Origin: Pyrenula massariospora
Lineage: Eukaryota; Ascomycota; Eurotiomycetes; Pyrenulales; Pyrenulaceae
Length of the DNA: 64,000 nucleotides
Assembly (NCBI GenBank): GCA_021030905.1
Contig: JAGFMI010000026.1
Coordinates: 62,001 to 126,000, forward strand
Reading direction: 5' to 3'
In this document: one piece after another, positions 13,981-25,621 of the stretch
How positions within the stretch are numbered: position 1 is the first letter of the stretch
Layout: each line of letters starts with the position of its first letter
Translations under genes and position numbers: made by a program
Notes under the pieces: generated by a model
Told to the model about the DNA's origin: nothing
Database searches by the model: none
Seen by the model: the letters and a program-made list of their open reading frames with translations, nothing else

Positions 13981-16424
13981 TTAGGCAATGTAGGAAAGCT
14001 CATCATTGTCAAGTCGCTCGATGTAATCCTTCTCCATCAATGCATCAATATTCTTCTTAATATCGGGAACCTTCGGGGGAAACCGAGACTTGACTTGGTT
14101 GATGACCTCTTGAACAAGTTGAACATGCTTGAGCCTCTTCCGAGACTTCATGACACGTACGATGGCAGACTATCGATTCCATTAGCTTATGCTTGTAAGA
14201 TATGATGCTCGTTGTAGACACTTACTTGGAGCAGCAATTTCCGATCTTCTTCAACAGTCTTATGAGTATCTTCAGCTTCCTGCTTCTGCTCAGACTTGAC
14301 AGGAAGATTCAGGTTCACTTTGACTTTCTTGTTCTTGAAATTGTAATTCAGGGAATATTTGGACCCCGGCGTGGCTTTGCCACCCTCGGGCTGCACAAGG
14401 AGAACTTTGGCCTTCACAAGAATGCCAAGCGCGCTGTCCATGACTTCGTCACTGATTGCAGTAGTCTCCTGCATATCTTTGTAGTCAAAGCTATCGCCGT
14501 CGTTGAAGAGTAGGAGAATAGCCATCTGATACATCGAAACTTGGAACGTGTACGGCGTCTTCACATTCATCTTCACATAGTTTGCACGTATCTCGCCTTT
14601 GCAGAGCTGCCACAGCCAAGTCAGCTTACGGCCATTGTGTTTGTCAAAATAAAAGTGCTGGAACATCTCTTTCGCTTTCGTAATCTCAGCAGGCGGGTTG
14701 TAGTTGGTAGTCGGCGGATTCAGTGGCCAGAAGCCGGTGCCAAGAACTTGGAAGGTTGAATCGACTTCCTTCTTCTGGTCATTGTCACTCAGAAGCCTGT
14801 CCTGGAATTCGCGATAACTCGTATTAAGATCTTTTGAAATCTGTATGTCGTTGAACATGCGTTGGAGCTTGTTCGTGTACTCAAACCCGCAAGCTTCCTT
14901 CAATTTACTGATCATGCTGGTCTCCGCATCGTCGGAGACGGAGCTAGTATGAACGAGTCGCTTCGTAAGCATTCGAGAGTAAAATTTCTGAAATACATCC
15001 TTGTCCTCGATATACTTGAATACAACCATGATCTGGACCAGCATCTCTTCAAGCTCGGACTCTTCAGCTGTCTTGTTGCCTTTCTTGAGAATTTGATCAC
15101 TGTATTTGGCGAGTAACTCAGGAGACCTGGTTGAGCTTTGTTTGCAGACTTGGTTGCGGTTGACAAATTCCTTGCACGCATTATCCAAAGACCGTACGAA
15201 TTCCGATTCTCCGGCGAACGCAACATTCACAAGTTGCTGGTATTTTGAATGAACTTCGAGGAGAGCGTCGACATAAACCTTGGGTTCGAAATTATCGCCT
15301 CCAGCGGCAACCTTCTCAACGGCAGCCAGACCGGCTTTTCGGACGTGAGTCTCGAATCGAGCCCGAAGAGGGTCTAGACCGTCCTTGATGCGAGATAAAA
15401 GTTTGTACATACGGGCCAGGTCGTCAGTACGTTCATTGTCAAGAAGAACCTGGAACTCGTCTCTGAGTAGGACGGAGTGCGCTGTAATAAGGACATCGTT
15501 GCATGTATCCATCAGACGCTTCATAATATCCGCATGAAGGTACAGATCAACACGTCCTTTTTCTTCTTCTAGCCGAGCCTCAGCCTTTTTCATGTACTCA
15601 ACAACACTATTTTCCGCGACGAAGCGCTTGGATTCATTTTCATAGTACGTGCGAGTAGCGCCAATGTAAGGACGTTCGAAAAAGTAGCGGTAGACCTCAA
15701 GTGTAGACTTCGTGCTGTCATTCTCGTCGAGACCAAGCGAGACAAATGAATCGACAATGGATTTAAGTTGCATCTGATCGATTGTCTCGCCATTTCGTTG
15801 CTTCTCAACCAGCATCAAGACCGCGTCCATCACTTTCTCATGCGTCTCATCGAAAAAGTCAGACTTCCAGTGAACTAGATGAAGAGTGTACACGTCGTAG
15901 ATATCTTTCTTGCCTTCGTCCATCTCGCGCTTAACCCAGTGGCGATTCAGGTAGCGGAACAGGTGGTTGATAAGCTTGGCAGCTTGAGTGAATCGTTCCC
16001 ATTCTCGGATGTAGAAGCTCAAGAGAGCTTCATTCGAATATTTATGAGACTCTGCGACTATCCCCTTCAGATGTCGGTTGAGAAATTGCCCAAGCATCTG
16101 ATAGAGCTCTTCACCGAGGAGGTGTGCTGATGCTGTTAGTGACGAAGGATTGGACTTGTGCTTAAACTTACCCCCACGAGCATTGGCGGCTATTCCGCCC
16201 CCGATATTCAAAGTCTGTAGGGAGCTGACGGCTTTCTGGGAAGTGCAAAAGTTGTGCACGGCAGTGTAGAAATTCATGTAGGTCTTCATATCCATGCCCT
16301 TCTGTAGGTCTGCCATAATGATAATAAGAACAGCCTCTAGGTAGCCCCATGTCTCGTCCAAGTCATCTTTGTTGGACGGAGGAGGCGGAAACCTCGCAGG
16401 GTTGGCCGCTGCCGTAGAAGCCAT
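13981..16424 (-). CDS. culA: Cullin-1 scaffold of SCF ubiquitin ligases (CulA/Cdc53)
   Basis: This is the scaffold that joins Skp1/F-box substrate receptors at its N-terminus to Rbx1/E2 at its C-terminus. Three exons: 16424-16172, 16126-14226 and 14169-13981, giving 780 residues. N-terminal markers [10 protein letters not shown] and [12 protein letters not shown] are specific to cullin-1. The cullin homology region includes [11 protein letters not shown] and [18 protein letters not shown]. The last exon is the neddylation winged helix: IVRVMKSRK (modified Lys about residue 726) to the family-typical end [14 protein letters not shown]. Intron 1 is 45 nt, has no stop in frame and reads through as 15 extra residues. 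I remove it because it has GTAAGT..CAG ends and interrupts the conserved [10 protein letters not shown]. Confidence 0.96.
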
Positions 16425-17462
16425 TGTGGCGGCCCGTACTCGAGGTTGGGTAGAAGCTGATACGGTTCTCTATAGGTAGGAAAAGACGTGTCAGCAACAA
16501 TATCTGGAAGTGTTATGGCGAAGGAGGGTCGAACCAGATGCGTGTGCGATAGCGTGAGGAAGGTTAATGGTTGACTTACAGGTCCTTCTCAAGGACTTTC
16601 GCTGCTAGTCCACAGATTTCGTGCTCTCAAACGATCAGGATGAAGATCTATGGTAAGTGAGTTGTGGAAGGGTATTTGAAAAGGAAAGAATTCGCAAGAA
16701 TGGGAAGGATTTAGATAAGGGTCACGGTGAGGCACTAATCCGCGAAGTCTGGTGCCTGCCTGAAGAGATCCTCTCAAATGGGTAGCCCTCAGCAGGGGCT
16801 CACCAAAAGTGACGCAAGATACGAGATGATCAAAGGCCCATTCAAATTTTGGATCACCTTTTGCAAACGTCGACCAAAGTGATCGGCTTGAAAACGTGAC
16901 GAAGAGCTCTGAAGGATAGGTAGGAGGTGAAATGCACGTGGTTTGGAAGATTGACCATAAGGTGGGAAGTGCCTCTCCACTGTAATTAGGCCTCCGTGCG
17001 CTAGAGGCGAGGCTGAGGCTGACATATCCATCAGATACGGAAGACGAGACAATCGGCCATGCAATTGCACGAGAGTCGGCAAGGCTGACAGCCTCGCGAC
17101 ACGTCCTGGCGCGTCATCCCCACACCACGTGGGCGGGGAAACATACTGCGATTGAAGATTAAGGAATGATGAGGTTGCAACAATCATATCAGCCATCTCT
17201 CCAGGGAATTTGAGACACAGTTCATGGTAGACATCTAGAAGGTTGATGTATGTCTCGAGCTTCAAACCGGGTGATCTCTCTGAATTGACAGCGCGACAAA
17301 GTGCCCCGCATCGTAAGCTTTCAGACCGAGGCACGCATCAGTACCAAGAAAGAATACATCCCGGCCACTGAAAGTTTCACCCAAATCAACCAAGTACACC
17401 TAATAGCGTAGATACTGTGCACGTGGAGAAGGGACCATCTCAAAGGAGGAACTCCTATCATC
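16425..17462. other. Divergent intergenic region, cullin / cupin protein
   Basis: About 1 kb of 5' flanks. A 181-codon minus frame at 16789-17334 has no recognisable motif and no splice partner, and I do not call it. The cullin leader may contain an intron, since a GTAAGT-like site lies just upstream of its ATG, near 16575. Confidence 0.45.
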
Positions 17463-17990
17463 ATGTTCCTTACCCCATTATCATCCCTCCGCGTCTCCCG
17501 CCACCAAATCCCCTACTACAAAAACCTCCCCAACACTTCCATCCAAAACAGACCCCTCTACATCTACCATTCAGCGTTCCAAAACGCCACAGCCTCCCAA
17601 ATTGAGTCTCATCTTACATCTACGGGCGTCGTCGACCCAGCCTGGCGCTATACTATGTACAGTACCACCCATTTCCACTCCACAACCCACGAGGTCCTGA
17701 GCATTGCCTCCGGTTCGGCGCGGTTGTGCTTCGGGGGAGAGGACAATCCTGGAAGGCTTGAGACCGAAGCAGAGAAAGGCGATGTGATCGTTGTGCCAGC
17801 TGGAGTGGCACATCGGCTGTTGAAAGATCATGGCTCGTTTCAGATGGTTGGGTCATATCCCAAGCGAAAGAGCTGGGACATGTGTTATGGAAATGCGGGA
17901 GAAGAGGAAAAGGTCAAGGACATTGGCAAATTGAAGTGGTTTGAGAGAGATCCGGTGTATGGTGATCAGGGGCCGGTTCTAGAGGTCTAA
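17463..17990 (+). CDS. Cupin-domain protein (YjlB-like)
   Basis: Single-exon protein of 175 residues with one small beta-barrel cupin domain. The metal-binding signature is seen as HFHSTTHEVLSIASG (His-x-His-x4-Glu), a second part GDVIVVPAGVAHRL with the final histidine, and then the WDMCYG segment typical of the YjlB-like cupins. No signal peptide is obvious. The substrate is unknown; related proteins are probably cytosolic metal-dependent enzymes or binding proteins. The ATG at 17463 is chosen because the frame opens there and the N-terminal PYYKNLPNTSIQNRPLYIY leads straight into the domain. Its downstream neighbour is on the opposite strand. Confidence 0.82.
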   Translation: MFLTPLSSLRVSRHQIPYYKNLPNTSIQNRPLYIYHSAFQNATASQIESHLTSTGVVDPAWRYTMYSTTHFHSTTHEVLSIASGSARLCFGGEDNPGRLETEAEKGDVIVVPAGVAHRLLKDHGSFQMVGSYPKRKSWDMCYGNAGEEEKVKDIGKLKWFERDPVYGDQGPVLEV

Positions 17991-18187
17991 CACGCCTTAA
18001 GGAAAGAAAGAGGCCAAATGACAACCCGACTCGCTACCTCTCAACTAAAATCTGCAGAATTAAGAGGAGTTGATCAAGCAACGCTTGTCAAGCTCTGTCT
18101 AGTAGTTGCCGCCAGCGCTATGCAGAACATGAATACATGAATATCAGAGCAAGAACAAAGGATCAATGGCTTGGAAAATCGAAAGAA

Positions 18188-19509
18188 TCATGATTGGACA
18201 AGGCGCTCAACAACCCTAGCACAGAAAGAAAGAGTCAGTCAACTGATAGTACGAAACCAGAACAAGGATACACGTACCTGAGAACACTAATTGCGAAAGT
18301 CAAAAGCCAAGTCATCAGGGCAACCAATAACACCGACGCTAAACCTCTTTGCCTCGAACATATATCGTTATTCTTCCGGGAGGCAACGGAATTCCCATGC
18401 CCAGAAGCTAGGCAAGCACCGTCTGTATCTGACAGGCTCTCAAATGCTAAGGCCAGGTTGGCCGATTGGAAGACGATAAAAAACAGATCCAAGAAAATCA
18501 GTCTCATCTTCGCCCTGGCCGAGCGAAGCCCTAACGGCTTTCCAGTATACTCGTCCCAGGTTACATACACGATATAGGCAATTGCAATCGCATCGACGAT
18601 GATAGCCATCTCTGCTGACGGACCTTGCGGAAACTTATGAACATTGGAAAGGTGGTGTATAGAGCTTCCAAGTGCGAGCGCCGCGCAGGCGAAAAGAATC
18701 GTGGTGACACGGAATATGGCCGGGATCATCGGATGCCGTAGCACATATCGCTGATACCGTTTATACCATGCTTTCCTTTTTCTTCGAAAGGCGTGATATC
18801 TACTGCTGTTATCTTCGACATCATCCTCGTTATGTCCTGCAAGCCAAGGCTGAGAGTAGTCTCCGAAATGTTCATTCAAGTACTCAGGACTGACTTTCTC
18901 GCTTTGCCAGTTTTCGGGAGGGTATGAGCTAGCTTTAGCGAAGGTGACCCAGCGAGATTGCCGAAGACGAGGAGGGGTAGGGGCAGCCGTGAAATATGAG
19001 TCAGGTTCGCGTGGTCGTGCGAAGGTGAGGCCAGAGCTGTCGATCGAGGATGGTGTGTAATTATGATGAGCAACAAGGGCGGAGGAAGGAGGGTTAAGCA
19101 GGTTGTGTGTCGCATGCCATTCCACATCATCCTCGTCGGCAGACTGAACCCATGCTGTGTGGTAGATTACTTAGCTTACTGTAAATCCGTAAAAAGGCTC
19201 CTTGGTCTTACCTGGAATTGTGCGGACTTTGCGCTGCGCAGCCTTGTTCTGGGCTTCCACGTCTTCATGGATATGAGGCTGCACTGTTTGTCCAGTCGAG
19301 GAAAAGGACATCCCCGGCGGTCTGCTTTTCAAGGAACCGGTCTCGGGCTGCTTCTCATTCACGGTCGTTATCTGGGAGAAGCCGGAATCTCTACTGAACG
19401 AGTTTGATGAGCGTCTGCTTGGAGAGCCATCGCGCGCATTGGACGACCGAAGATGCCGTGGGAGCGCCTTCGAGGCCATCGCAGCCTTGAGCGAGTTGTC
19501 GTGTGACAA
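18188..19509 (-). CDS. SRF1-like regulator of phospholipase D, multi-pass membrane protein
   Basis: Probable homolog of yeast Srf1, a membrane protein that regulates phospholipase D (Spo14). Three exons fit: 19509-19212, 19154-18278 and 18215-18188, giving 400 residues. The N-terminal 150 residues are Ser-rich and disordered. Next comes the conserved stretch SRYHAFRRKRKAWYKRYQ and then four hydrophobic helices (starting at about MIPAIFRVTTILFACAALAL, EMAIIVDAIAIAYIVYV, LIFLDLFFIVFQSANLALA and LASVLLVALMTWLLTFAISV). The short last exon supplies the tail VVERLVQS. The joint TIP-A-WVQSADEDDVEW across intron 1 fits this family. The identity rests on family memory; the membrane topology is direct from the sequence. 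Confidence 0.78.
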
Positions 19510-19949
19510 TTGCCAGCCACTTCCAGGGTGTCTAGAAGAAACAGCCTAGCGAGTAACATGGTTAATCAAAGCTATGATTATGCGCTGGATGGTAATTTAT
19601 TGACATACATCATGCCTTTAAATATGCATACTTCTTGAGGGATTTCGATGGTCGTAAAAATATGCTCGTGTGAATAGCTCGGTCTTGATTGGGAAATTAA
19701 AATCTCGAGATCGCTGGGCCGACCCCAACTGCGGCGCTGTGGATCTTTTTTGACAGGGGCCGCAAAATGACGTTTACTTCCAGACTGATATCTTGAAACA
19801 GCCTTGATTTATTTACGCCTGACGACCTGGCCCCGAGAAGCCTAAAAACTAGGCCAAAATTAAAATCCCACAAATGATGGGCGAGTCCCTCAATATGCGC
19901 CTGTAGCAACCGTGAACATCCTTCTTCGCACGCCGCAGCCACCTCTGCG
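19510..19949. other. Divergent intergenic region, SRF1-like / K+-H+ exchange protein
   Basis: 440 bp of AT-richer 5' flank between two divergent genes. I see no further gene, repeat or RNA in it. Confidence 0.5.
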
Positions 19950-20994
19950 ATGCGCCTCTACGTCCTTCCCATCTCCAATCGGCGCGCCCTTATCTACGCT
20001 CAACGATTGAACAACCAATTGGTCCCGAAGAAAAGTTACGTCGACAATCTCACCGACAAAGCTGCGCGCAAATGGTCCGAATGGGAAGAAGCTCCCTCAG
20101 GTTGGAAGAAGACAGTCACCCAGTACGGTAACCATGCCTTTCAGCGCATAAGCTACGAGGAATGGGGGCTGAAGAGCATTCCGCCGTTGAGCCATCGGAG
20201 AAAAGCAGAGGAGCTGGAAGGGAATTGGAAGGTGGAGGTAGTGTATCCTGGAAGCGTCGTGCAACAGGAGAAAGTACCAGAGGTGTTAAGAAGGTTAGCG
20301 ACAGAGAAGCAGGGGATGCACAGGAGGAAGATGTGGTGGAGCTTAGTGGCAATGCCGTTTACAGCGCCAGTTGCGCTTGTGCCTATGTGAGTTGAGCGCC
20401 TCTAATTGCAGAGCTGGGTATCAGAAGCTACAGCACATCCTACCATTAGCTGGACCGGCGCCAGCGTTAACAATTCGATGCGCGACGACCTCTGATACCC
20501 TGCTTGCCTCAAGAGTATCCTAAGCTAACAGATGCCCGTAGAATACCGAACATACCTTTTTTCTACCTCGCATTCAGATGTTGGTCGCACTGGCGAGGTA
20601 AATTTCACTAAACTTCTAAGACATGCGGCAGCAGCTAATTCAGGATTTAGCATTGAATGGATCCAAACATACCGAATTTCTCCTTCATAACAAGCTCCTC
20701 CGATACACATCCTCTCCAATACTTGACGAGATCTATTCGCGAAGCTTTGCAAAACGGGCAACCCCTTTTTCCCTACTTCCAAATCCTGGCTCTGTCGCGA
20801 AAGCGGCCACGGAGGACGAAGTCATGCTCCTCGCCGAAACAAGTCACAAACAAATCGCCAAAGCCCTCGAATTTCCTGAGATTGGCATGGAAGTCGATCG
20901 GGCGGTACGGCAGGTGAAAAAACTAATCAATGCTAAGCAAGAGTTTAAGGAAGAAAAGGAGGAGCTGGAGGCGGCGCAGAAAGAGAAAAGATAG
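19950..20994 (+). CDS. Mitochondrial K+-H+ exchange-related protein (Mit_KHE1 family)
   Basis: Member of the fungal mitochondrial K+/H+ exchange-related family (yeast YDL183C type), placed at the inner membrane in K+ homeostasis. Three exons: 19950-20386, 20542-20597 and 20651-20994, giving 278 residues. The diagnostic membrane segment is assembled across intron 1: MWWSLVAMPFTAPVALVP followed by IPNIPFFYLAFRCWSHWRA. Downstream, GSKHTEFLL is conserved and the C-terminus is a charged coiled coil (QEFKEEKEELEAAQKEKR). Intron 1 is 155 nt, about 100 nt longer than its neighbours, because it carries one copy of the dispersed palindromic repeat (20411-20510). Without that copy it would be an ordinary 55-nt intron. 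Confidence 0.88.
20411..20510 (-). mobile_element. MITE-like palindromic repeat, copy 1 (in intron)
   Basis: About 100 bp whose two ends are inverted copies: GGGTATCAGAAG on the left and TCTGATACCC on the right, with GCCTC closing the right end. Core, reading on the minus strand: TTAACGCTGGCGCC. It lies wholly inside intron 1 of the K+/H+ exchange-related gene. No coding capacity. Confidence 0.85.
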
Positions 20995-21196
20995 TGTCTG
21001 TACGATATTGCATTACTGTGCGCGGTGATGGGGGCATGGTGCATATCTGCATATTGATAGATCTCGGCTCAAATAAGAGGTAGCCAGCAGAAACCAGACT
21101 CACACATAATGAGAAAAGAATGATAAATATATCTCTCCGAACCGGATCCCTGGAAATTACATTGCCGTTGCCGTTGCCAGCAAAGCAACAAGTCGG

Positions 21197-22385
21197 TCAC
21201 TCCCCTCCGGATCCTTTCACGGTCTGGAAATAGTCCTGAATCTTCATCTTCTTTTTAACTACCACCGTGTCCTCCCCATCTCCCTCTATCTCCGCCTTCC
21301 TTTTACCCTGCCCCTTCGGTGCAAGGTAAGTCCATCCTTCCCCCTCTCCAGCGGGTATGCCCGCAATCGGCTCCTCCCTTCTCTCCCATACCGTCCCCAT
21401 CTTTTTCCTAAAGTATTTCTTGAAGGTCTTCAGTCCTACATCGAGGTTTGTGCCGACCTGTGGAGTGAGGGTATGGCAGACCGGTGGACGGGTTTTGGAG
21501 GATGGGGGTGTGCTCACGGGAGATCCGGTAGACTGAGAAGAATCGGGAGATGTGGTTAGTGAAGAGGGTGAGGAGCGCTTGCGGGGGAGCTTGACGTAGA
21601 CGATATAGTTGGGAGGGTCGGTATTGGACTGACAGAGCTGAGGAGTGGTCAGTGAGAATTGTGGCAGTGGGGGAGATATTTTGGGGGAGACCCTGAGTGT
21701 CAGCTTCTCCGTGAGGTTGTCGAGGGTACTTTGCTTGGTGAGTTCGACGTTGTACGTGAAACCATTTGTGTCGGTGTAGATGTGGTAGTTCTCTACACAG
21801 TAGTTGAGCTATGAGCTCTTCGAACGCTTGATCAAGGCATGACTAACCAACGGCAATATCATTGCGTATCTCATCGGTCTCGGAAATGACTTTCTTGGCT
21901 TCACACAGGTCAGCATTACAGCGACCGAAAATCTAGAGCGCCAGGAGATGAACCTATCTTTCTCTCCCCAGTGTCCTTCTTCGCCTTTGGCGGCCGTTCC
22001 TGCTTCTTGACTTTGACCGAAATCTTCTTCGGTTGCTGCCACCTATACGGCTTCGCTGGCTTCGGCTTTCTTGATTTCGACAAAAGCGAGTCCTCAAGCC
22101 AGTCATATTTCACGACTTCATAACATGGCTGTGCAATGGCGTCTTTGACTGTCAAAGGTAGTATCAGAAACCTGCAAATTCGACGACCGTGAGAGCAAGC
22201 AAACCAGTCTTTGTCTTGGCTTTCCAAACGGCTTCCGTGCAGACCAGATGAGTGACTTTATCGTGCACCTCCGGAGACACCGCGCCACCATGTCCTTTCA
22301 CCCATTTGGCGATTTTCTCTGTATTTCTGCCAAAGTCCCCAGCGTGACAGAGGTTGACGTGGGCGAAGGTTAGCTTTTGTGGCAT
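21197..22385 (-). CDS. BRCT-domain protein with a WGR-like C-terminal region
   Basis: Likely nuclear protein for DNA-damage or chromatin interactions; no exact ortholog is recognised. Five exons: 22385-22205, 22148-21954, 21898-21848, 21792-21692 and 21637-21197, giving 322 residues. The N-terminal 85 residues form a BRCT fold (AHVNLCHAGDFG, KIAKWVKGHGGAVS, VTHLVCTE, YEVVKYDWLEDSLL). A Lys/Pro-rich basic linker follows. Then comes a WGR-like segment (YHIYTDTNGFTYNVELTK, NYIVYVKLPRK, LKTFKKYFRKKMGTVWERR). The C-terminus KKKMKIQDYFQTVKG resembles a PCNA-binding PIP-type motif (Q-x2-Y-F). The 54-nt segment 21691-21638 has no stop and could be read through; I treat it as an intron from its GT..CAG ends and because it splits the WGR-like strand. 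Intron 2 limits are the least certain. Confidence 0.78.
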
Positions 22386-23302
22386 AGCTCCTGAGTTTAA
22401 GCCTAGCGAGAAAGGGAGCTGCGAAAAGTTTCGCTGGACCACAATTTGAGATATGGAATTGCTGATTGAGAAGAAATACAATTGAATAGCCAGAAGTACA
22501 AGAGAAAGGAAACAAGCGATGTATAAGCAAGACCAGATCAAATGCAAATGAGTAAGAAGTAAATTATAGGATTTGAATGAAAGAGATATATAAGTAGTGA
22601 ATCAAGAGCTTCAACGTGCGCTTTACAAGTTGAGTGATGACCTTGCATTATCGATGAGCAGGGTTACAAGAAAGGAGAAAATATGGGTAGAATTTGATAA
22701 GGAGGAATGTGGAGCTAAAATCAGAGTGAATGGAAAGATATAGTAGAAGCCCACACTTGTCCATAATACTCACGGAGACGGTTTCTCTGGATCCTTTCAT
22801 CACCCGAACCTATTTCATCAATGCAAACCGGTCCTATGCTCCGATACCGGACATCAGTTGGAGTACTAGCTATCTCACGCGTTTGTAGCTCAGCGAGCTA
22901 AGTAATTTTCTATACACGAGTCTCGTTCTAGCATTCAAAAGAGCTCAGGAAAGAGCTAGACGAGACTGGGTGTCACAAGTCACGGCGCATCCAATACACG
23001 CCGGGCGGGCGCCAATGCTAATAATCAGATGTGCCACCACTTCTGACACCCAACCTCAAGAGTAGACGTTATGTCAGGATTTGGGATGCGATTTTGAGGA
23101 TAGTAGAATGAGATGAACGGATGCCCAAAATTTGACTCGTAGACAAGATACTATGAGAGGTGTGCTCGCGGCATATTAGAAAGCACCTACTGTTCAAATC
23201 TAGTATTTGTAGAATCCTGTTCTCAAGAGAGACTGCAGGAGTGTTCAGTTACCTCGAAGAAATCTGGTCTTTTTTCAAATTCAAAATGGGTATCATTGTT
23301 CA
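22386..23302. other. Intergenic region with one repeat copy
   Basis: 917 bp between the BRCT gene promoter and the 3' end of TRP1. It contains palindromic repeat copy 2 (22962-23057). A stretch near 22882-22905 resembles a tRNA A-box region but has no matching B box or cloverleaf. No gene called. Confidence 0.5.
22962..23057 (-). mobile_element. MITE-like palindromic repeat, copy 2
   Basis: 96 bp with inverted ends: GAGACTGGGTGTCACAAGTC on the left and ACTTCTGACACCCAACCTC on the right. The core on the minus strand reads TTAGCATTGGCGCCCGCCC, nearly identical to copies 3 and 6. Intergenic between the BRCT gene and TRP1. Confidence 0.88.
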
Positions 23303-25621
23303 TTATACGTTCTTGCCCTTGACAGCTTTTACAAAATTCTTTATCTTGTCAAAATCATGTTCCCCATTACTTTCGACGCCACTGCTAACATCCACTGCCA
23401 CGATTTGCTGGCCATCGTCTCTAAGCTCATTAAGGATCTCTGACACATTTTCCGGATCCAAACCCCCGGCTAACACAAATTGTGTGTCGCGGTCAGCTGC
23501 CAGAGTCTTCTTAATAGCGTCCAGATTTAATAAAGTGCCGGAACCACCAGCACCGTAGTCGAGAAGAGGAAGGGCATGGTAGCCTCTTAGCCCTATTCCC
23601 AAGTCACCAGGCGCAAATTTGCGGAGAACTGGTACTGGTATCAAGTTGGCCCACTCAAGTGGTTCTGACCCATGCAGTTGCACCACATCAAGTCCTAGTA
23701 ATTGCTGCTGATCCAGAATATACGACAATGGCTGATTGAGAAAGACACCAACAAGCAGCGCCCTGCTTTTATGTCTAATAAATTGGGCGGAATACTTAAA
23801 GAAATCCGTAGCCACAGATCGACTAGCACTTTTGTCGGGGTAGTTCGAAGCGGAGCGGCGGCGCGATGTTGCGCGAACGACATTAGCTATTTGTAGAGCC
23901 ACATCATCTTGAACGAATCGCTTCCGTCCCTGGACGCGTATGATACCGATCATGTCAGCACCTGCCTCGATAGCCACTTTAGCCGCCTCTGGTGACCGGG
24001 TACCGCATATCTTGACAGCCATTCGTTCCGGATGATGCACCAGAATCGATTCACTGGTTCCCCCCAGAAGATCGGCAACAAATGCTGCGGTGTTCGAGGA
24101 TCGCATCAAAGCTTCTCCCACTAGGATTGCTTTGACACCGTCCTTACTGTAGGCTTCCACGTCTTTGTGGCCAGAGATACCACTGAGAGCACACACAAGG
24201 GTGTTCTCCGGCACCAGGTCCATCAGTCGGCTCGTTGTGCCTAAGTCGACCTCAAAGCTCGTCAGATCTCGATTGTTAACACCAATGACTTCAGCCCCAA
24301 GCTTTGCTGCAATTTTCATCTCATCAGGAGTATTAACCTCAACCAAAGGCTCCATTCCAAGGCTTTGAGAATATTTGTACAGTCTTGACAATGTTGTAGC
24401 ATCTAGCATTTTCACAATTAGTAAAACCGTATCAGCTCCAGCTAGTCTAGCCTCCAATATCTGATATTCATCAAAGATGAACTCTTTTCGTAGCACAGCA
24501 GGCCTATTAGGCATCCCTTCTAGGCTTCTCCGGACGCCACGGAGGTCTTCTATACTTCCTTTGAACCACTCAGGCTCCGTCAACACAGATATAACACTTG
24601 CACCAGCCTTCGCATATTCTCTTGCCTGAGCGGGTGCACATGTATCTAGAGATATGATACCCTTTGATGGCGAAGCGCGCTTAATTTCGGCCATTAGGGA
24701 CAGTGGGTAAGGAGACTGCCTTAGTCTTTGCGGAAAGGATATCTGTGGAGGGGACAGGTTGAGATCATAAGCCGCCTGCAGGTCCTCTGTCCGCTGGGAG
24801 GGAATCAGCCTTTGTGCTGCAACGGACTGACGGCGGCGATCGTAGATTTTCTCCAGTATCGATTTCTTCTTTACTGTCGACGTTCCGTTGACAGCGACTT
24901 GACTATGTTTAGACTTTGTCTGCGAAAGCTTCGCCAGGCTATCACTGTCTTCCCACATACCTCCAGTCATTTTCAAAAAGTTCTGGAGCATTGTGCGGCC
25001 TTCTTGTGTAAGAATGCTTTCTGGGTGAAATTGTACTCCTTCCACGACAAAATCCTTATGCCGAACGCCCATAATAATGCCTCTGCCGCCATCTGGACCA
25101 GCTGCAATCCATGACGACACTTCAAGGGACTCTGGAATCGTTGGGTAGGTACCAGCTAGAGAGTGATACCTCGTCACAGGTAAGTCCTGAGGTAGTGATG
25201 CATAGACACCCTTATTGTCATGGCGTAAAGGTGAAGTCTTGCCGTGTAATATCTCTCCTGTAACCTCAATCTTACCGCCATAGGCTGAAATGATGCATTG
25301 CTGTCCCATACACACGCCAAGGATTGGAATTTTGCCACTGAAATAGCGAATCGCTTCATTGCTGATGCCTGAATCCGTGTCTGGATGTCCTGGTCCTGGG
25401 CTTATAACTAGCTGTGTAGGCTTTTTTCTCATCAATTCATCCAGAGATATTTGATCATTGCGAAACACAGTAACCGTCGCACCTTCTAGACAAAGATACT
25501 GATAGACGTTCCATGTGAAAGAGTCATAGTTGTCGATCAAAACCAGATTTGACGCAGAAGCCAGCTTTGGGGCAGGTGAAGGTTGATTTGGTGAATAATC
25601 TATCAATGTTGAAGTCGACAT
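23303..25621 (-). CDS. trp1: Trifunctional tryptophan biosynthesis protein (glutamine amidotransferase / IGP synthase / PRA isomerase)
   Basis: Single-exon gene of 772 residues with the standard ascomycete TrpC/TRP1 order. Residues about 25-215 are the class I glutamine amidotransferase subunit of anthranilate synthase ([10 protein letters not shown], nucleophile Cys104 in GVCMGQQ, FHPES). Residues about 255-520 are indole-3-glycerol-phosphate synthase ([43 protein letters not shown]). The rest is phosphoribosylanthranilate isomerase ([40 protein letters not shown]). It catalyses three steps of cytosolic tryptophan synthesis; component I would be a separate gene. The ATG at 25621 gives the expected short N-terminal extension. 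It shares a 312-bp promoter with the divergent NUP188 gene; a TGACTCA box there suggests cross-pathway (Gcn4/CPC1) control. Confidence 0.98.
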   Translation of the reverse strand: MSTSTLIDYSPNQPSPAPKLASASNLVLIDNYDSFTWNVYQYLCLEGATVTVFRNDQISLDELMRKKPTQLVISPGPGHPDTDSGISNEAIRYFSGKIPILGVCMGQQCIISAYGGKIEVTGEILHGKTSPLRHDNKGVYASLPQDLPVTRYHSLAGTYPTIPESLEVSSWIAAGPDGGRGIIMGVRHKDFVVEGVQFHPESILTQEGRTMLQNFLKMTGGMWEDSDSLAKLSQTKSKHSQVAVNGTSTVKKKSILEKIYDRRRQSVAAQRLIPSQRTEDLQAAYDLNLSPPQISFPQRLRQSPYPLSLMAEIKRASPSKGIISLDTCAPAQAREYAKAGASVISVLTEPEWFKGSIEDLRGVRRSLEGMPNRPAVLRKEFIFDEYQILEARLAGADTVLLIVKMLDATTLSRLYKYSQSLGMEPLVEVNTPDEMKIAAKLGAEVIGVNNRDLTSFEVDLGTTSRLMDLVPENTLVCALSGISGHKDVEAYSKDGVKAILVGEALMRSSNTAAFVADLLGGTSESILVHHPERMAVKICGTRSPEAAKVAIEAGADMIGIIRVQGRKRFVQDDVALQIANVVRATSRRRSASNYPDKSASRSVATDFFKYSAQFIRHKSRALLVGVFLNQPLSYILDQQQLLGLDVVQLHGSEPLEWANLIPVPVLRKFAPGDLGIGLRGYHALPLLDYGAGGSGTLLNLDAIKKTLAADRDTQFVLAGGLDPENVSEILNELRDDGQQIVAVDVSSGVESNGEHDFDKIKNFVKAVKGKNV

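Noticed and set aside
16789-17334. 181-codon minus frame upstream of cullin
   Set aside because: No family motif, no splice partner, lies in the 5' flank of two divergent genes.
22882-22905. tRNA A-box-like sequence (GTAGCTCAGCGAGC)
   Set aside because: No B box GGTTCGAAT at the right distance and no cloverleaf can be drawn.
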